Positions 16,729 to 24,396 of a stretch of 64,000 bases of DNA are shown here, one piece after another. Source of the DNA: Rhodoferax sp. TS-BS-61-7 (lineage in GTDB: Bacteria; Pseudomonadota; Gammaproteobacteria; Burkholderiales; Burkholderiaceae_C); contig NZ_PTQY01000003.1 in assembly GCF_002943465.1 (NCBI RefSeq), positions 529,501 through 593,500 of the forward strand. The letters are read 5' to 3'. A program made the position numbers and the translations under genes. Numbering within the stretch: the stretch's first letter is position 1; each line of letters opens with the position of its first letter. The notes under the pieces were generated by a model, which saw only the letters and a program-made list of their open reading frames with translations, was not told the origin of the DNA and searched no databases.

Positions 16729-17648
16729 GCACGTCAAACACGTCCAACCTCAAAAAAGGCCTGTGGCTGGGCCTTTTGGGCATCACCATCTTTGCCATGA
16801 CCCTGCCCATGACCCGCCTGGCCGTGGGCACGCCTGAAGCGCCACTGATGTCTGGCCTGTTCATCGCCGTGGGCCGCGCTGTGGTGGCGGGGGTGCTCTC
16901 CGCATTGTTTTTGTGGTGGGGCAAGGCGCCGCTGCCACCACGCGACACCTGGGGGCCGCTGGTGCTGGTCGCTTTGGGTGTGGTGTTCGGTTTTCCCATC
17001 TTCACCTCCATCGCCATGCGCCATGTGGAGGCGGTGCACGCCAGCGTGATGGTGGGCGTGCTGCCACTGGCTACCGCGGTGGTGGGCGCCTTTCTGAACC
17101 GGCAGCGGCCGTCTACCGGCTTTTGGGTTTGCGCGCTGGCCGGCACGGCGCTGGTGGTGGCGTTTGCGCTCTTACGCTCGGGCCACAGCGGCCTGTCGCT
17201 GCAAATGGCCGATGTGCTCTTGCTGCTGGCCATGGCCTGTGCGGCCGTGGGCTACGGCCATGGCGGGCGGCTCTCGCAGCGCATGCGGGCCGAGCATGTG
17301 ATTTGCTGGGCACTGCTGATTTCGCTTCCCATCAACCTGCCGCTGGCGGTGTGGCAGTTCCCTACCCAAGCCCTACCCGCCAGCGCCTGGGTGGCGTTTG
17401 CTTATGTGTCCGTCTTCTCCATGTGGCTGGGCTTTTTTGCCTGGTACAAGGGCCTGGCCCTGGGCGGCACGGTGCGCGTGAGCCAGGTGCAGCTGCTGCA
17501 GCCGTTTTTGGGCATGCTGTTTGCCGTGCCGCTGCTCGGTGAGCGGCTGGATGCGGTGACCGTGGCCTTTGGCGTGGCGGTGATTGCCACCGTCTTTATC
17601 GGCCGGCGCATGCCGGTGCAATCGCCCTTGAAAGTGGCCGCTGCATGA
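16725..17648 (+). CDS. DMT superfamily (EamA) transporter
   Basis: 307 residues with ten predicted membrane helices as two five-helix EamA repeats (start GLWLGLLGITIFAMTLPMTR; second repeat ending VQLLQPFLGMLFAVPLLGER). EamA proteins usually export amino acids or metabolites; the substrate is not evident. It overlaps both neighbours by four bases, so the three transporters are translated together. Confidence 0.9.
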   Translation: MSTSNTSNLKKGLWLGLLGITIFAMTLPMTRLAVGTPEAPLMSGLFIAVGRAVVAGVLSALFLWWGKAPLPPRDTWGPLVLVALGVVFGFPIFTSIAMRHVEAVHASVMVGVLPLATAVVGAFLNRQRPSTGFWVCALAGTALVVAFALLRSGHSGLSLQMADVLLLLAMACAAVGYGHGGRLSQRMRAEHVICWALLISLPINLPLAVWQFPTQALPASAWVAFAYVSVFSMWLGFFAWYKGLALGGTVRVSQVQLLQPFLGMLFAVPLLGERLDAVTVAFGVAVIATVFIGRRMPVQSPLKVAAA

Positions 17649-18247
17649 GCCACGATTTGATGATCGCCGCCGCCCTGTTTCTGGTTGTGAGCTCCATCAC
17701 GCCGGGGCCCAACAACACCATGCTGATGGCCTCGGGGGTGAACTTCGGCGTGCGCCGCTCGCTGCCGCATCTGCTGGGCGTGCAGATCGGTTTCACCGTG
17801 ATGCTGCTGTGCGTGGGCCTGGGCCTGCACGCCGTGCTGGACCAGTTTCCCGCGCTCTACCAGCTGATGCGCTGGGGCGGCGCGGCCTACCTGCTGTGGC
17901 TGGCCTGGAAGCTGGCAACCGCCCGCCCTACGGATGCAGACCCCGAGGCCCCCGCGCCCCAACCCCTGGGCTTCTGGGGCGCGGCCGCCTTCCAGTGGAT
18001 CAACCCCAAGGCCTGGGTGATGATCGTCACCGCCATGAGCGCCTACCTGCCGCCCGACGCCAGCGTGCCCCAGGTGCTGCTGCTGGCGCTGATGTCGCTG
18101 GTGCTGGGTGCGCCATGCTCGGCGGTCTGGGTGGGTTTTGGCCAGGCCATGCGCGGCCTGCTGCAAGACCCGCTGCGCCTGCGCATCTTCAACGTCACCA
18201 TGGCGCTGGCCCTGGTGGCCTCGCTCTACCCTATGCTCATGCCTTGA
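17645..18247 (+). CDS. LysE/RhtB family amino-acid exporter (second copy)
   Basis: 200 residues, six membrane helices, with the signature VVSSITPGPNNTMLMASGVN and AAFQWINPKAWVMIVTAMS. It is a different subfamily from the LysE protein 1.5 kb upstream rather than a recent duplicate. Two LysE proteins and one EamA protein in one operon suggest export of several related amino-acid-like compounds. It overlaps the EamA gene by four bases. Confidence 0.9.
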   Translation: MSHDLMIAAALFLVVSSITPGPNNTMLMASGVNFGVRRSLPHLLGVQIGFTVMLLCVGLGLHAVLDQFPALYQLMRWGGAAYLLWLAWKLATARPTDADPEAPAPQPLGFWGAAAFQWINPKAWVMIVTAMSAYLPPDASVPQVLLLALMSLVLGAPCSAVWVGFGQAMRGLLQDPLRLRIFNVTMALALVASLYPMLMP

Positions 18248-18273
18248 ACCTGATTTTTTGAGAGAAGACAACC

Positions 18274-19509
18274 ATGACGAACTCCACCCACTGGACCCTG
18301 GCCGAACGTGCCGCCAAGATGAACCCCTCGGTGATCCGCGAGATCCTCAAAGTGACCGAAAAACCCGGCATCATCAGTTTTGCGGGCGGCCTGCCCAGCA
18401 GCAAGACCTTCCCCGTGGCCGAGTTCGAAGCCGCCTGCGCCAAGGTGCTCAAAGACGACCCTGCCGGTGCCCTGCAGTACGCAGCGTCCGAGGGCTACGG
18501 CCCGCTGCGCGAGCTGGTGGCTGCCCAGCTGAAGGCGCAAAGCGCCGCCGCCGGGGTGACCTGGAACGTAGACCCCGCCCAGGTACTGATCACCACCGGC
18601 TCGCAACAGGGCCTAGACCTGGTGGCCAAAATCCTCATCGACAAAAACAGCAAGGTGCTGGTCGAATCCCCCACCTACCTGGGCGCCGTGATGGCGTTCA
18701 CGCCCATGGAACCCAATGTGGTGAGCGTGGCCAGTGACGACGAAGGTGTGGGCATTGCCGACCTGCGCGACAAGTCCCAAGACGCACGCTTTTTGTATGT
18801 GCTGCCCAACTTCCAGAACCCCACCGGCCGCAGCATGACCGAGGCGCGCCGCGCCGCCCTGAGCGCGGAAGCCGCCCGCAGCGGCCTGCCGCTGATGGAA
18901 GACAACCCCTATGGCGATCTGTGGTTTGACCAGGCGCCCCCCGCCCCGCTGACCGCACGCAACCCCGAGGGCGGTATTTACCTGGGGTCGTTTTCCAAGG
19001 TGCTGGCACCCGGCCTGCGCATGGGCTTTATCGTGGCGCCCAAGGCGGTATACCCCAAGCTGCTGCAGGCCAAACAAGCGGCCGACCTGCACAGCCCCGG
19101 CTTTAACCAGCGCCTAATTTTTGAGGTGATGCAAAACGGCTTCCTGGACCGCCATGTGCCCACCATCCGCGCACTCTACAAGTCGCAGCGCGACGCCATG
19201 CTGGAGGCACTGGCCAAACATTTCCCCGAGTCCCAAGGCCCCCACGCGGCCAACGCCGACAGCACCTTCACCTGGAACACCCCCGCGGGCGGCATGTTCC
19301 TTTGGGCGCGCCTGCCCGCCGGCATGAACGCCGTGGACCTGTTGCCCCACGCGGTGGACAAGGGTGTAGCTTTTGTGCCCGGTGCGCCGTTTTACGCCGG
19401 CAACGCCGATGCGCGCTCCATGCGCCTGAGCTTTGTGACCCCCAGCGTGGAAGAAATCCACCGCGGTGTGGCTGCGCTGGCCGAAGCCATCCACGCCCAA
19501 CGGAGCTGA
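18274..19509 (+). CDS. PLP-dependent aminotransferase (LysN/2-aminoadipate type)
   Basis: 411 residues, fold-type I. Key elements: FAGGLPSSKTFP near residue 36, PNFQNPTGRSM with NPTG at 182-185, EDNPYGDL at 209-216, and the PLP lysine K242 in LGSFSKVLAPGLRMGF. This pattern belongs to the ARO8/LysN-like group acting on 2-aminoadipate, aromatic or branched amino acids; the exact substrate cannot be assigned. It follows the second LysE gene by 26 bases, and the GST gene starts two bases after its stop. Confidence 0.9.
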   Translation: MTNSTHWTLAERAAKMNPSVIREILKVTEKPGIISFAGGLPSSKTFPVAEFEAACAKVLKDDPAGALQYAASEGYGPLRELVAAQLKAQSAAAGVTWNVDPAQVLITTGSQQGLDLVAKILIDKNSKVLVESPTYLGAVMAFTPMEPNVVSVASDDEGVGIADLRDKSQDARFLYVLPNFQNPTGRSMTEARRAALSAEAARSGLPLMEDNPYGDLWFDQAPPAPLTARNPEGGIYLGSFSKVLAPGLRMGFIVAPKAVYPKLLQAKQAADLHSPGFNQRLIFEVMQNGFLDRHVPTIRALYKSQRDAMLEALAKHFPESQGPHAANADSTFTWNTPAGGMFLWARLPAGMNAVDLLPHAVDKGVAFVPGAPFYAGNADARSMRLSFVTPSVEEIHRGVAALAEAIHAQRS

Positions 19510-19511
19510 CC

Positions 19512-20135
19512 ATGGCCGTGCACATCTGGGGGCGCCTGAGTTCGCTGAACGTTCGCAAGGTGGTGTGGGCCGCGCAAGAAACCGGCGTGGCCTTTACCCG
19601 CAGCGATGCGGGCATGGCCTTTGGTGTGGTCAAAACCCCCGCGTACCTGGCCATGAACCCCAACGCCCTAGTGCCGACGCTGCAGGACGGTGACTTCGTT
19701 CTGTGGGAGAGCAATGCCATCGTGCGTTACCTGTGCGCCAAGTACGGCGACGCCACGCTGTACCCCCAAGACCTGGCCGCACGCTTTGATGCCGAACGTT
19801 GGATGGACTGGCAACAAACCACGCTGAACCGCGACAGTGGAGGGGCGTTTGCACAGTGGTTCCGCACCCCGGCCGAGCAGCGCGATGCCGCAGTGATCGC
19901 CCGCTCCACCGCCGCTACCGAGCCGGCCATGGCCCAACTCAACGACCACCTGGCCACCCGTGCCTATGTGGGCGGCGCGCATTTCAGCATGGCCGACATT
20001 CCCGCCGCATGTGATGTGCACCGCTGGTTTGGCCTGCCCCAGCCCCGGCCCGCGTGGCCCCACCTGGAACGCTGGTTCGCCAGCATCCTGAGCCGGCCCG
20101 CTACCCGCGGCGTGCTTGACCTTCCCCTTTCATAG
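19512..20135 (+). CDS. glutathione S-transferase family protein
   Basis: 207 residues. The N-terminal thioredoxin-like domain has NPNALVPTL with the cis-proline and WESNAIVRYL, the glutathione-binding Glu-Ser motif. The C-terminal helical domain includes FSMADIPAACDVHRWF. GSTs conjugate or reduce reactive compounds with glutathione. Its place in an amino-acid export and conversion operon suggests detoxification of an electrophilic intermediate, which is inference. The ATG at 19512 is two bases after the aminotransferase stop. Confidence 0.9.
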   Translation: MAVHIWGRLSSLNVRKVVWAAQETGVAFTRSDAGMAFGVVKTPAYLAMNPNALVPTLQDGDFVLWESNAIVRYLCAKYGDATLYPQDLAARFDAERWMDWQQTTLNRDSGGAFAQWFRTPAEQRDAAVIARSTAATEPAMAQLNDHLATRAYVGGAHFSMADIPAACDVHRWFGLPQPRPAWPHLERWFASILSRPATRGVLDLPLS

Positions 20136-20161
20136 TTCCCCCTACCTTCAGAAAGCCACCC

Positions 20162-21034
20162 GTGTCCCAACAGCGCCCCTTCGCCCAAGTCGATGTGTTC
20201 ACCGCCCAGCCGTATCTGGGTAACCCCCTGGCCGTGGTACTGGACGGCGCGGGTGTGAGCGACGAGGCCATGCAGGCCTTTGCGCGCTGGACCAACTTGA
20301 GCGAGACGACGTTTTTGTTGCCGCCCACGGCCGAGGCGGCGGCGCAGGGCGCGGACTACCAGGTGCGCATCTTCACGCCCGGGCTGGAGCTGCCATTTGC
20401 CGGCCACCCCACGCTGGGCAGCTGCCACGCCTGGCTGGAAGCGGGTGGCAAACCCAAGAACGCCAAACGCATCGTCCAGCAGTGCAAGGGCGGGCTGGTG
20501 CAGATCTGCCGCGATGGCACGCGCCTGGCGTTTGCCGCACCGGCCCTGCAGCGCAAAAACCCCAGCCCCGGCCTGCTGGCCCAGGTGGCAGCCGCCCTGG
20601 GCCTGAAGGCCGCGCAGGTGGTGGCAGCCCAAACCCTGAGCAATGGCACCGACTGGATGGGCATCCTGCTGGACGACCGCCAGACCGTGCTGCAGCTGCA
20701 ACCCGACCACCTGGCACTCAAACACCTGGGCATCAAGGTCGGCGTGGCCTCCATGCCCGCCGCCGCGACCACCCAGCACGGCGTGGCCAGCGAGATGGAA
20801 GTGCGTGCCTTTGCAGCCATGGAAGGCATCCAGGAAGACCCGGTCAGCGGCAGCCTGAACGGCAGCCTGGCGCAGTGGCTCATCGAAGACGAGTACATGC
20901 CCAAAAAGTACGTGGTGGCGCAGGGCACCTGCGTGCAGCGCGAAGGCCGCGTCCACATCGAGCAGGACAGCAGCGGCCAGGTCTGGGTGGGGGGCGACTC
21001 GGTCACCTGCATCCGCGGCACCGCCGCCCTCTGA
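20162..21034 (+). CDS. PhzF family isomerase/epimerase-like protein (first of tandem pair)
   Basis: 290 residues. PhzF hallmarks: QVDVFTAQPYLGNPLAVVLD at the N terminus, WTNLSETTFLLPP with the catalytic Glu, FAGHPTLGSCHAW, and EDPVSGSLNGSLAQW in the C-terminal half. Members have a diaminopimelate-epimerase fold and catalyse proton-shuttle isomerisations; most are uncharacterised. Translation appears to start at GTG (20162). A close paralogue follows after 27 bases. There is no phenazine cluster here, so a phenazine role is unlikely. Confidence 0.9.
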   Translation: MSQQRPFAQVDVFTAQPYLGNPLAVVLDGAGVSDEAMQAFARWTNLSETTFLLPPTAEAAAQGADYQVRIFTPGLELPFAGHPTLGSCHAWLEAGGKPKNAKRIVQQCKGGLVQICRDGTRLAFAAPALQRKNPSPGLLAQVAAALGLKAAQVVAAQTLSNGTDWMGILLDDRQTVLQLQPDHLALKHLGIKVGVASMPAAATTQHGVASEMEVRAFAAMEGIQEDPVSGSLNGSLAQWLIEDEYMPKKYVVAQGTCVQREGRVHIEQDSSGQVWVGGDSVTCIRGTAAL

Positions 21035-21061
21035 ATTTCCACAACCCGTTCGGGAGCGCCC

Positions 21062-22000
21062 ATGCGCCAACGCCTTTTCAAGCAGGTGGACGTGTTCACC
21101 GCCCAGCCCTACCTGGGTAACCCGCTGGCCGTGGTGCTGGACGGCAGCGACCTCAGCACGGAAACCATGCAAGGCTTTGCGCGCTGGACCAATCTGAGCG
21201 AGACCACCTTTTTGTTGCCACCCAGCCCCGAGGCGGCCGCCCAGGGCGCGGACTACCGTGTGCGCATCTTCACGCCGGGCGACGAGTTACCCTTTGCCGG
21301 CCACCCCACGCTGGGCAGTTGCCACGCCTGGCTGCAGGCGGGTGGCACGCCCCAAGCGCCGGATGTGATCGTGCAGGAGTGCGCCAAGGGTTTGGTGAAG
21401 CTGCGCCGCGACGGCACGCGCCTGGCCTTTGCCGCGCCAAGTCTGCAACGCAGCGCCCCCGATGCCGCGCTGCTGGCGCAAGTGGCCGCGGCGCTGGGCC
21501 TGCAGTCGCAGCAGATACTGGGCGCGCAATGGCTCAACAACGGCCCCACCTGGCTGGGCCTGCTGCTGGACAGCATGGACACCGTGTTGGCGCTGCAGCC
21601 CGATGCCGCTGCGCTCAAAGGTTTGGTACCTGGTGTGGGTGTGGCCGGCATGGACATTGCGTCAGCAGCTCCTGATTTGATAGTACGTAGCAACCGCGAG
21701 GCGCGTGCTTTTGGCGCCCGTGACGCCGCGACGGCCTCTGGAGACGACGACACACCGTCCGTGGAAGTGCGCTTCTTCGCGCCCGACATCGGCGTGTTGG
21801 AAGACCCGGTCACTGGCAGCTTCAACGCCAGCCTGGCGCAGTGGCTGATTGCCGATGGCATCACCCCTCCGCGCTACGTGGCCGCCCAGGGCACCTGCAT
21901 AGGCCGCGCCGGGCGCGTCTTCATCGAACAGGATGCGGCTGGCCAGGTGTGGGTGGGTGGCGATTCGGTCACCTGTATTGAAGGAAAGGTTTTGCTATGA
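21062..22000 (+). CDS. PhzF family isomerase/epimerase-like protein (second of tandem pair)
   Basis: 312 residues, a close paralogue of the preceding gene: both share QVDVFTAQPYLGNPLAVVLD, ARWTNLSETTFLLPP and LPFAGHPTLGSCHAWL. The clear difference is about 23 extra residues near 198-235 (from DIASAAPDLIVRSN onward), which coincide with a degenerate copy of the interspersed repeat inserted in frame. The C-terminal EDPVTGSFNASLAQW is intact, so the gene looks functional. It overlaps the next gene by four bases (ATGA). Confidence 0.9.
   Translation: MRQRLFKQVDVFTAQPYLGNPLAVVLDGSDLSTETMQGFARWTNLSETTFLLPPSPEAAAQGADYRVRIFTPGDELPFAGHPTLGSCHAWLQAGGTPQAPDVIVQECAKGLVKLRRDGTRLAFAAPSLQRSAPDAALLAQVAAALGLQSQQILGAQWLNNGPTWLGLLLDSMDTVLALQPDAAALKGLVPGVGVAGMDIASAAPDLIVRSNREARAFGARDAATASGDDDTPSVEVRFFAPDIGVLEDPVTGSFNASLAQWLIADGITPPRYVAAQGTCIGRAGRVFIEQDAAGQVWVGGDSVTCIEGKVLL
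21660..21705 (-). repeat. interspersed repeat copy J (degenerate, inside second phzF-like gene)
   Basis: On the minus strand this reads GTTGCTACGTACTATCAAAT followed by CAGGAGCTGCTGACGC, close to the GCTAT-TAGCTGCTTGCGC half of the repeat. It lies where this gene has residues its tandem paralogue lacks. Confidence 0.5.
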
Positions 22001-22962
22001 ACGCCCAGCTCCCCACCCTGCACGACATCGAAGCTGCCGCGCAAGTCATCTACCGCGAATTCGGCCCCACACCGCAATACCGCTGGGGCCAGCTCGCCAG
22101 CCTGTTGGGCACCACCTGCTGGGTCAAACACGAGAACCACACGCCCGTGGGCGCCTTCAAGATCCGCGGCGGCCTCACCTACTTTGACCAGTTGGCCCAG
22201 CGCGGCGCGCTGCCTGCCGAGGTGATCAGCGCCACGCGCGGCAACCACGGCCAGAGCATTGGCTGGGCCGCACGTGCCCACGGCGTGCCATGCACCATCG
22301 TGGTCCCGCATGGCAATTCGGTGGAGAAAAACGCCGCCATGCGTGCGCTGGGCGTTTCGCTCATCGAACACGGCACCGACTTTCAGGAAAGCCGCGAATA
22401 CGCCATCGGCCTGGCCAAAGAGCGCCGCGCCCACATGGTGCCCAGCTTCCACCCCGACCTGCTGCGCGGCGTGGCCACCTACTGGTGGGAGCTGCTCAAG
22501 GCCGCGTCCGATATCGATGTGATCTACGTGCCCATTGGCCAAGGCAGCGGCGCCTGCAGCGCCGTGGCCGCCAAGCGCGCGCTAGGCCACCAGGCCCGCA
22601 TCGTCGGCGTGGTCAGCGCCCATGCCACCACCTATGCCGATTCGCTGAAGGCCGGCAAGGTCGTCGAAGCCCCAGTCACCACCCAGCTCGCCGACGGCAT
22701 GGCCTGCCGCGTGGCCGACCCCGAGGCGCTGCACATCCTGCTGGGTGAGATCGACCACATCGTGCAGGTGACCGACGTCGAGGTGGCCCAGGCCATGCGC
22801 GACATCTTCGCTTGCACCCACAACGTGGCCGAAGGCGCCGGCGCCGCCAGCTTTGCCGCGGCCATGCAGGAACGCGCAAGCCTGCAGGGGCAGACGGTGG
22901 GGATTACGCTGTGCGGGGGGAATGTGGACTCGGCGGTGTTTGCCGAAATTCTGCTGAGTTAA
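21997..22962 (+). CDS. threonine dehydratase-like PLP lyase
   Basis: 321 residues, fold-type II PLP enzyme. The PLP lysine is K55 in PVGAFKIRGGLTY; the phosphate-binding glycine loop is PIGQGSGACSAV; the C terminus has THNVAEGAGAASFAA and ITLCGGNVDS. It lacks the C-terminal regulatory domain of biosynthetic IlvA, so it is the short catabolic or hydroxyaspartate-lyase-like type. It would deaminate threonine, serine or a beta-hydroxy amino acid to a keto acid. It is last in the plus-strand operon; its TAA overlaps the stop of the convergent PIN gene across the shared palindrome TTAA. Confidence 0.88.
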   Translation: MNAQLPTLHDIEAAAQVIYREFGPTPQYRWGQLASLLGTTCWVKHENHTPVGAFKIRGGLTYFDQLAQRGALPAEVISATRGNHGQSIGWAARAHGVPCTIVVPHGNSVEKNAAMRALGVSLIEHGTDFQESREYAIGLAKERRAHMVPSFHPDLLRGVATYWWELLKAASDIDVIYVPIGQGSGACSAVAAKRALGHQARIVGVVSAHATTYADSLKAGKVVEAPVTTQLADGMACRVADPEALHILLGEIDHIVQVTDVEVAQAMRDIFACTHNVAEGAGAASFAAAMQERASLQGQTVGITLCGGNVDSAVFAEILLS

Positions 22963-23534
22963 ATCAGCCCAACCACATCACGCAGATGTGCCGCGGTTTG
23001 TGGAAGACCTCTTTTTTCAAGGAGTTCGACAAGCGCCATGGCGCTCACTTCGGGGCGCGCCCATCGTTCACGCATGGCTTTGATCGCCGTTAAGGCAATA
23101 GTCCCGCGCAGCATGAGTTGATTCAATACGAATTCATCGGGAGTTTGCAATTCAATACCAAACGAGTCAAGAACATCTCTCGGAAAGTCTTTTTCATTCC
23201 ACGTAATGATGGCGTCGGCATGCCCAGCAATGGCTGCAGCCAGCACATGCCGGTCGTTGGAATCCGGAAGGTTCAAGCCCTCAATCAAATGTTCATATCC
23301 CGTCACGAGGCAATCGGGAATGGCTTCCTCCATGGCCTCCACAGCAGCTTGAATTTGTTCGCGCTTCTCTGGCCGGTCTCTCAGTAGAGAGCGTGTCCAT
23401 TCGTCACGAATGTGTGCGCTCCATTTGGCGCTGTACAAATCTGAGTGCGCAAGGCTCAGCAACACATCCCGCAGCAGCGCGGGGTACAAGACATTGGCGT
23501 CCAGAACTGCCGTGTATCTTGCGCTACCGGCCAT
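22959..23534 (-). CDS. PIN domain ribonuclease toxin
   Basis: 191 residues of the PIN_3 (PF13470-like) type: YTAVLDANVLYPALLRDVLL at the start with the first acidic residue D12, the WSAHIRDEW segment, then DSNDRHVLAAAIAGHADAII and TWNEKDFP carrying further acidic positions. PIN proteins of this kind act as RNases in type II toxin-antitoxin pairs. Its ATG directly abuts the TAA of the upstream gene (0 bases), the usual antitoxin-first coupling. GC content is visibly lower than in the flanking genes, suggesting transfer. Confidence 0.85.
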   Translation of the reverse strand: MAGSARYTAVLDANVLYPALLRDVLLSLAHSDLYSAKWSAHIRDEWTRSLLRDRPEKREQIQAAVEAMEEAIPDCLVTGYEHLIEGLNLPDSNDRHVLAAAIAGHADAIITWNEKDFPRDVLDSFGIELQTPDEFVLNQLMLRGTIALTAIKAMRERWARPEVSAMALVELLEKRGLPQTAAHLRDVVGLI

Positions 23535-23996
23535 TTAAAGCTCTTCGCCCATTTCTTGGGAAAGCTTGCTGAGTCTTTGAAGCGCTTCTTCTGAACGTTT
23601 TTTCTGCGCTTGCTGATAACGCATGAGCTCTTCAAACTCGATTCTCCGATGCCGGTTGACCAACCGGCATTTCAATCTCTCCGCTTGGATCTCTTTGATG
23701 ACAAAAGGTCGCGAAACATTGAGCAAGGCCGCAGCCTCCTGGGTCGTCAACTCAAGCTTCTGAGGAACCAAGACCATCGGCTCACGCTTAGCCATTTGTC
23801 TCAATACATCTGCAAAAAAACGCAAGGCACGCGGAGGAAGACTCAAGACGGGAGCATCCTTCCCATCGCCTGCGTTGATCGTCACCTGGATTGTTTCCGC
23901 TTTGGAATGGTCCAAAGCCGCCATGATGCATGCCCGCGCAGCACCTGCCATCTCAGCTTCCGCTTCGCTCGCTGGATCAAGTATTTGTTGGGTCAT
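23535..23996 (-). CDS. HTH (excisionase-like) antitoxin partner of the PIN toxin
   Basis: 153 residues. Residues about 80-135 form an excisionase/MerR-like winged helix (LELTTQEAAALLNVSRPFVI followed by KEIQAERLKC); the N-terminal part (VTINAGDGKDAPVLSLPPRA) is conserved-looking but unassigned. The acidic/basic C terminus is probably the toxin-binding part. It sits directly upstream of and touching the PIN gene. A 15-bp palindrome about 70 bases upstream of its start is a likely autoregulatory operator. Confidence 0.75.
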   Translation of the reverse strand: MTQQILDPASEAEAEMAGAARACIMAALDHSKAETIQVTINAGDGKDAPVLSLPPRALRFFADVLRQMAKREPMVLVPQKLELTTQEAAALLNVSRPFVIKEIQAERLKCRLVNRHRRIEFEELMRYQQAQKKRSEEALQRLSKLSQEMGEEL

Positions 23997-24067
23997 GGGG
24001 GTTCTCCTGCAATGGCTACTTCAAATGGAGGTTTTTATGGCCTCATCTATTTGAAGTATACGCATCA

Positions 24068-24082
24068 TTCGAATTATTCGAA
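24068..24082. promoter_or_regulatory. 15-bp palindrome, candidate antitoxin operator
   Basis: TTCGAAT and ATTCGAA are perfect seven-base inverted arms around a single central T. It lies 72 bases upstream of the antitoxin ATG, where type II antitoxins typically bind to repress their own promoter. The function is inferred from position and symmetry. Confidence 0.5.
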
Positions 24083-24108
24083 ACCACATAAGGATACTCA
24101 CATCCTGA

Positions 24109-24255
24109 TACCGCATCCAAACGGACAAATACCTCCTCCGCATCACTGAATTTGCCCCTCGTAATTTCTTGGCTACCCAAGCTCAACACGTTGAGCAGCG
24201 CCATGGTGGCTCCCCCGTTCTGGGTAACGGGCTTGATGTGACTGTGGCGTTGCAT
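24109..24255 (-). pseudogene. Phd/YefM-type antitoxin remnant
   Basis: The minus-strand reading from 24255 gives MQRHSHIKPVTQNGG, then MALLNVLSLGSQEITRGKFS and DAEEVFVRLDA. These fragments match in order three conserved parts of Phd/YefM antitoxins as I know them: the N-terminal IKP, the central TQNG, and the C-terminal ALLxxLxLGxxxIxxGKxxxAEEVFxRL toxin-binding helix. The stretches normally between them are missing, so it looks internally deleted. No RelE/ParE toxin follows. The family call is from memory of the motif. Confidence 0.6.
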
Positions 24256-24324
24256 GGCGCGATGTCCTGAAAGAATCGGAGGGAGAAGGAAGACCGATAT
24301 TAGCCCTTTCACGCCTCAACTCAG

Positions 24325-24388
24325 TTGCTACCAAATTCATAGCTTCTGTCGCAAGCGCAACAAGCGCCAAGTGCCAATTCGGCTTAAA
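24325..24388 (+). repeat. interspersed repeat copy B
   Basis: Reads TTGCTACCAAATTCATAGCT, then a TTCTGTCGCAAGCGC segment and an AAGCGCC...GCCAATTCGGCTT tail. This matches the overall layout of the repeat (GCTAT-N-ATAGCTGCTTGCGC-N-GGCTAGAGGCC-TTTGGCTT) with several changes. It ends eight bases before the histidine phosphatase start and may contribute to its leader. Confidence 0.55.
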
Positions 24389-24396
24389 TCCTCCCC

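Larger units (their letters stand above)
23997..24396. other. 400-base non-coding interval with decayed antitoxin and repeat
   Basis: No intact gene is present. Going from left to right it holds the leader of the antitoxin gene, a 15-bp palindrome (24068-24082), a minus-strand Phd/YefM antitoxin remnant (24109-24255) and an interspersed-repeat copy (about 24325-24388) just before the histidine phosphatase gene. Base composition is AT-richer than in the neighbouring operons. Confidence 0.7.

Noticed and set aside
20162..22000. Phenazine biosynthesis cluster because of PhzF.
   Set aside because: No phzA-E or phzG genes are present; PhzF homologues are widespread outside phenazine pathways.
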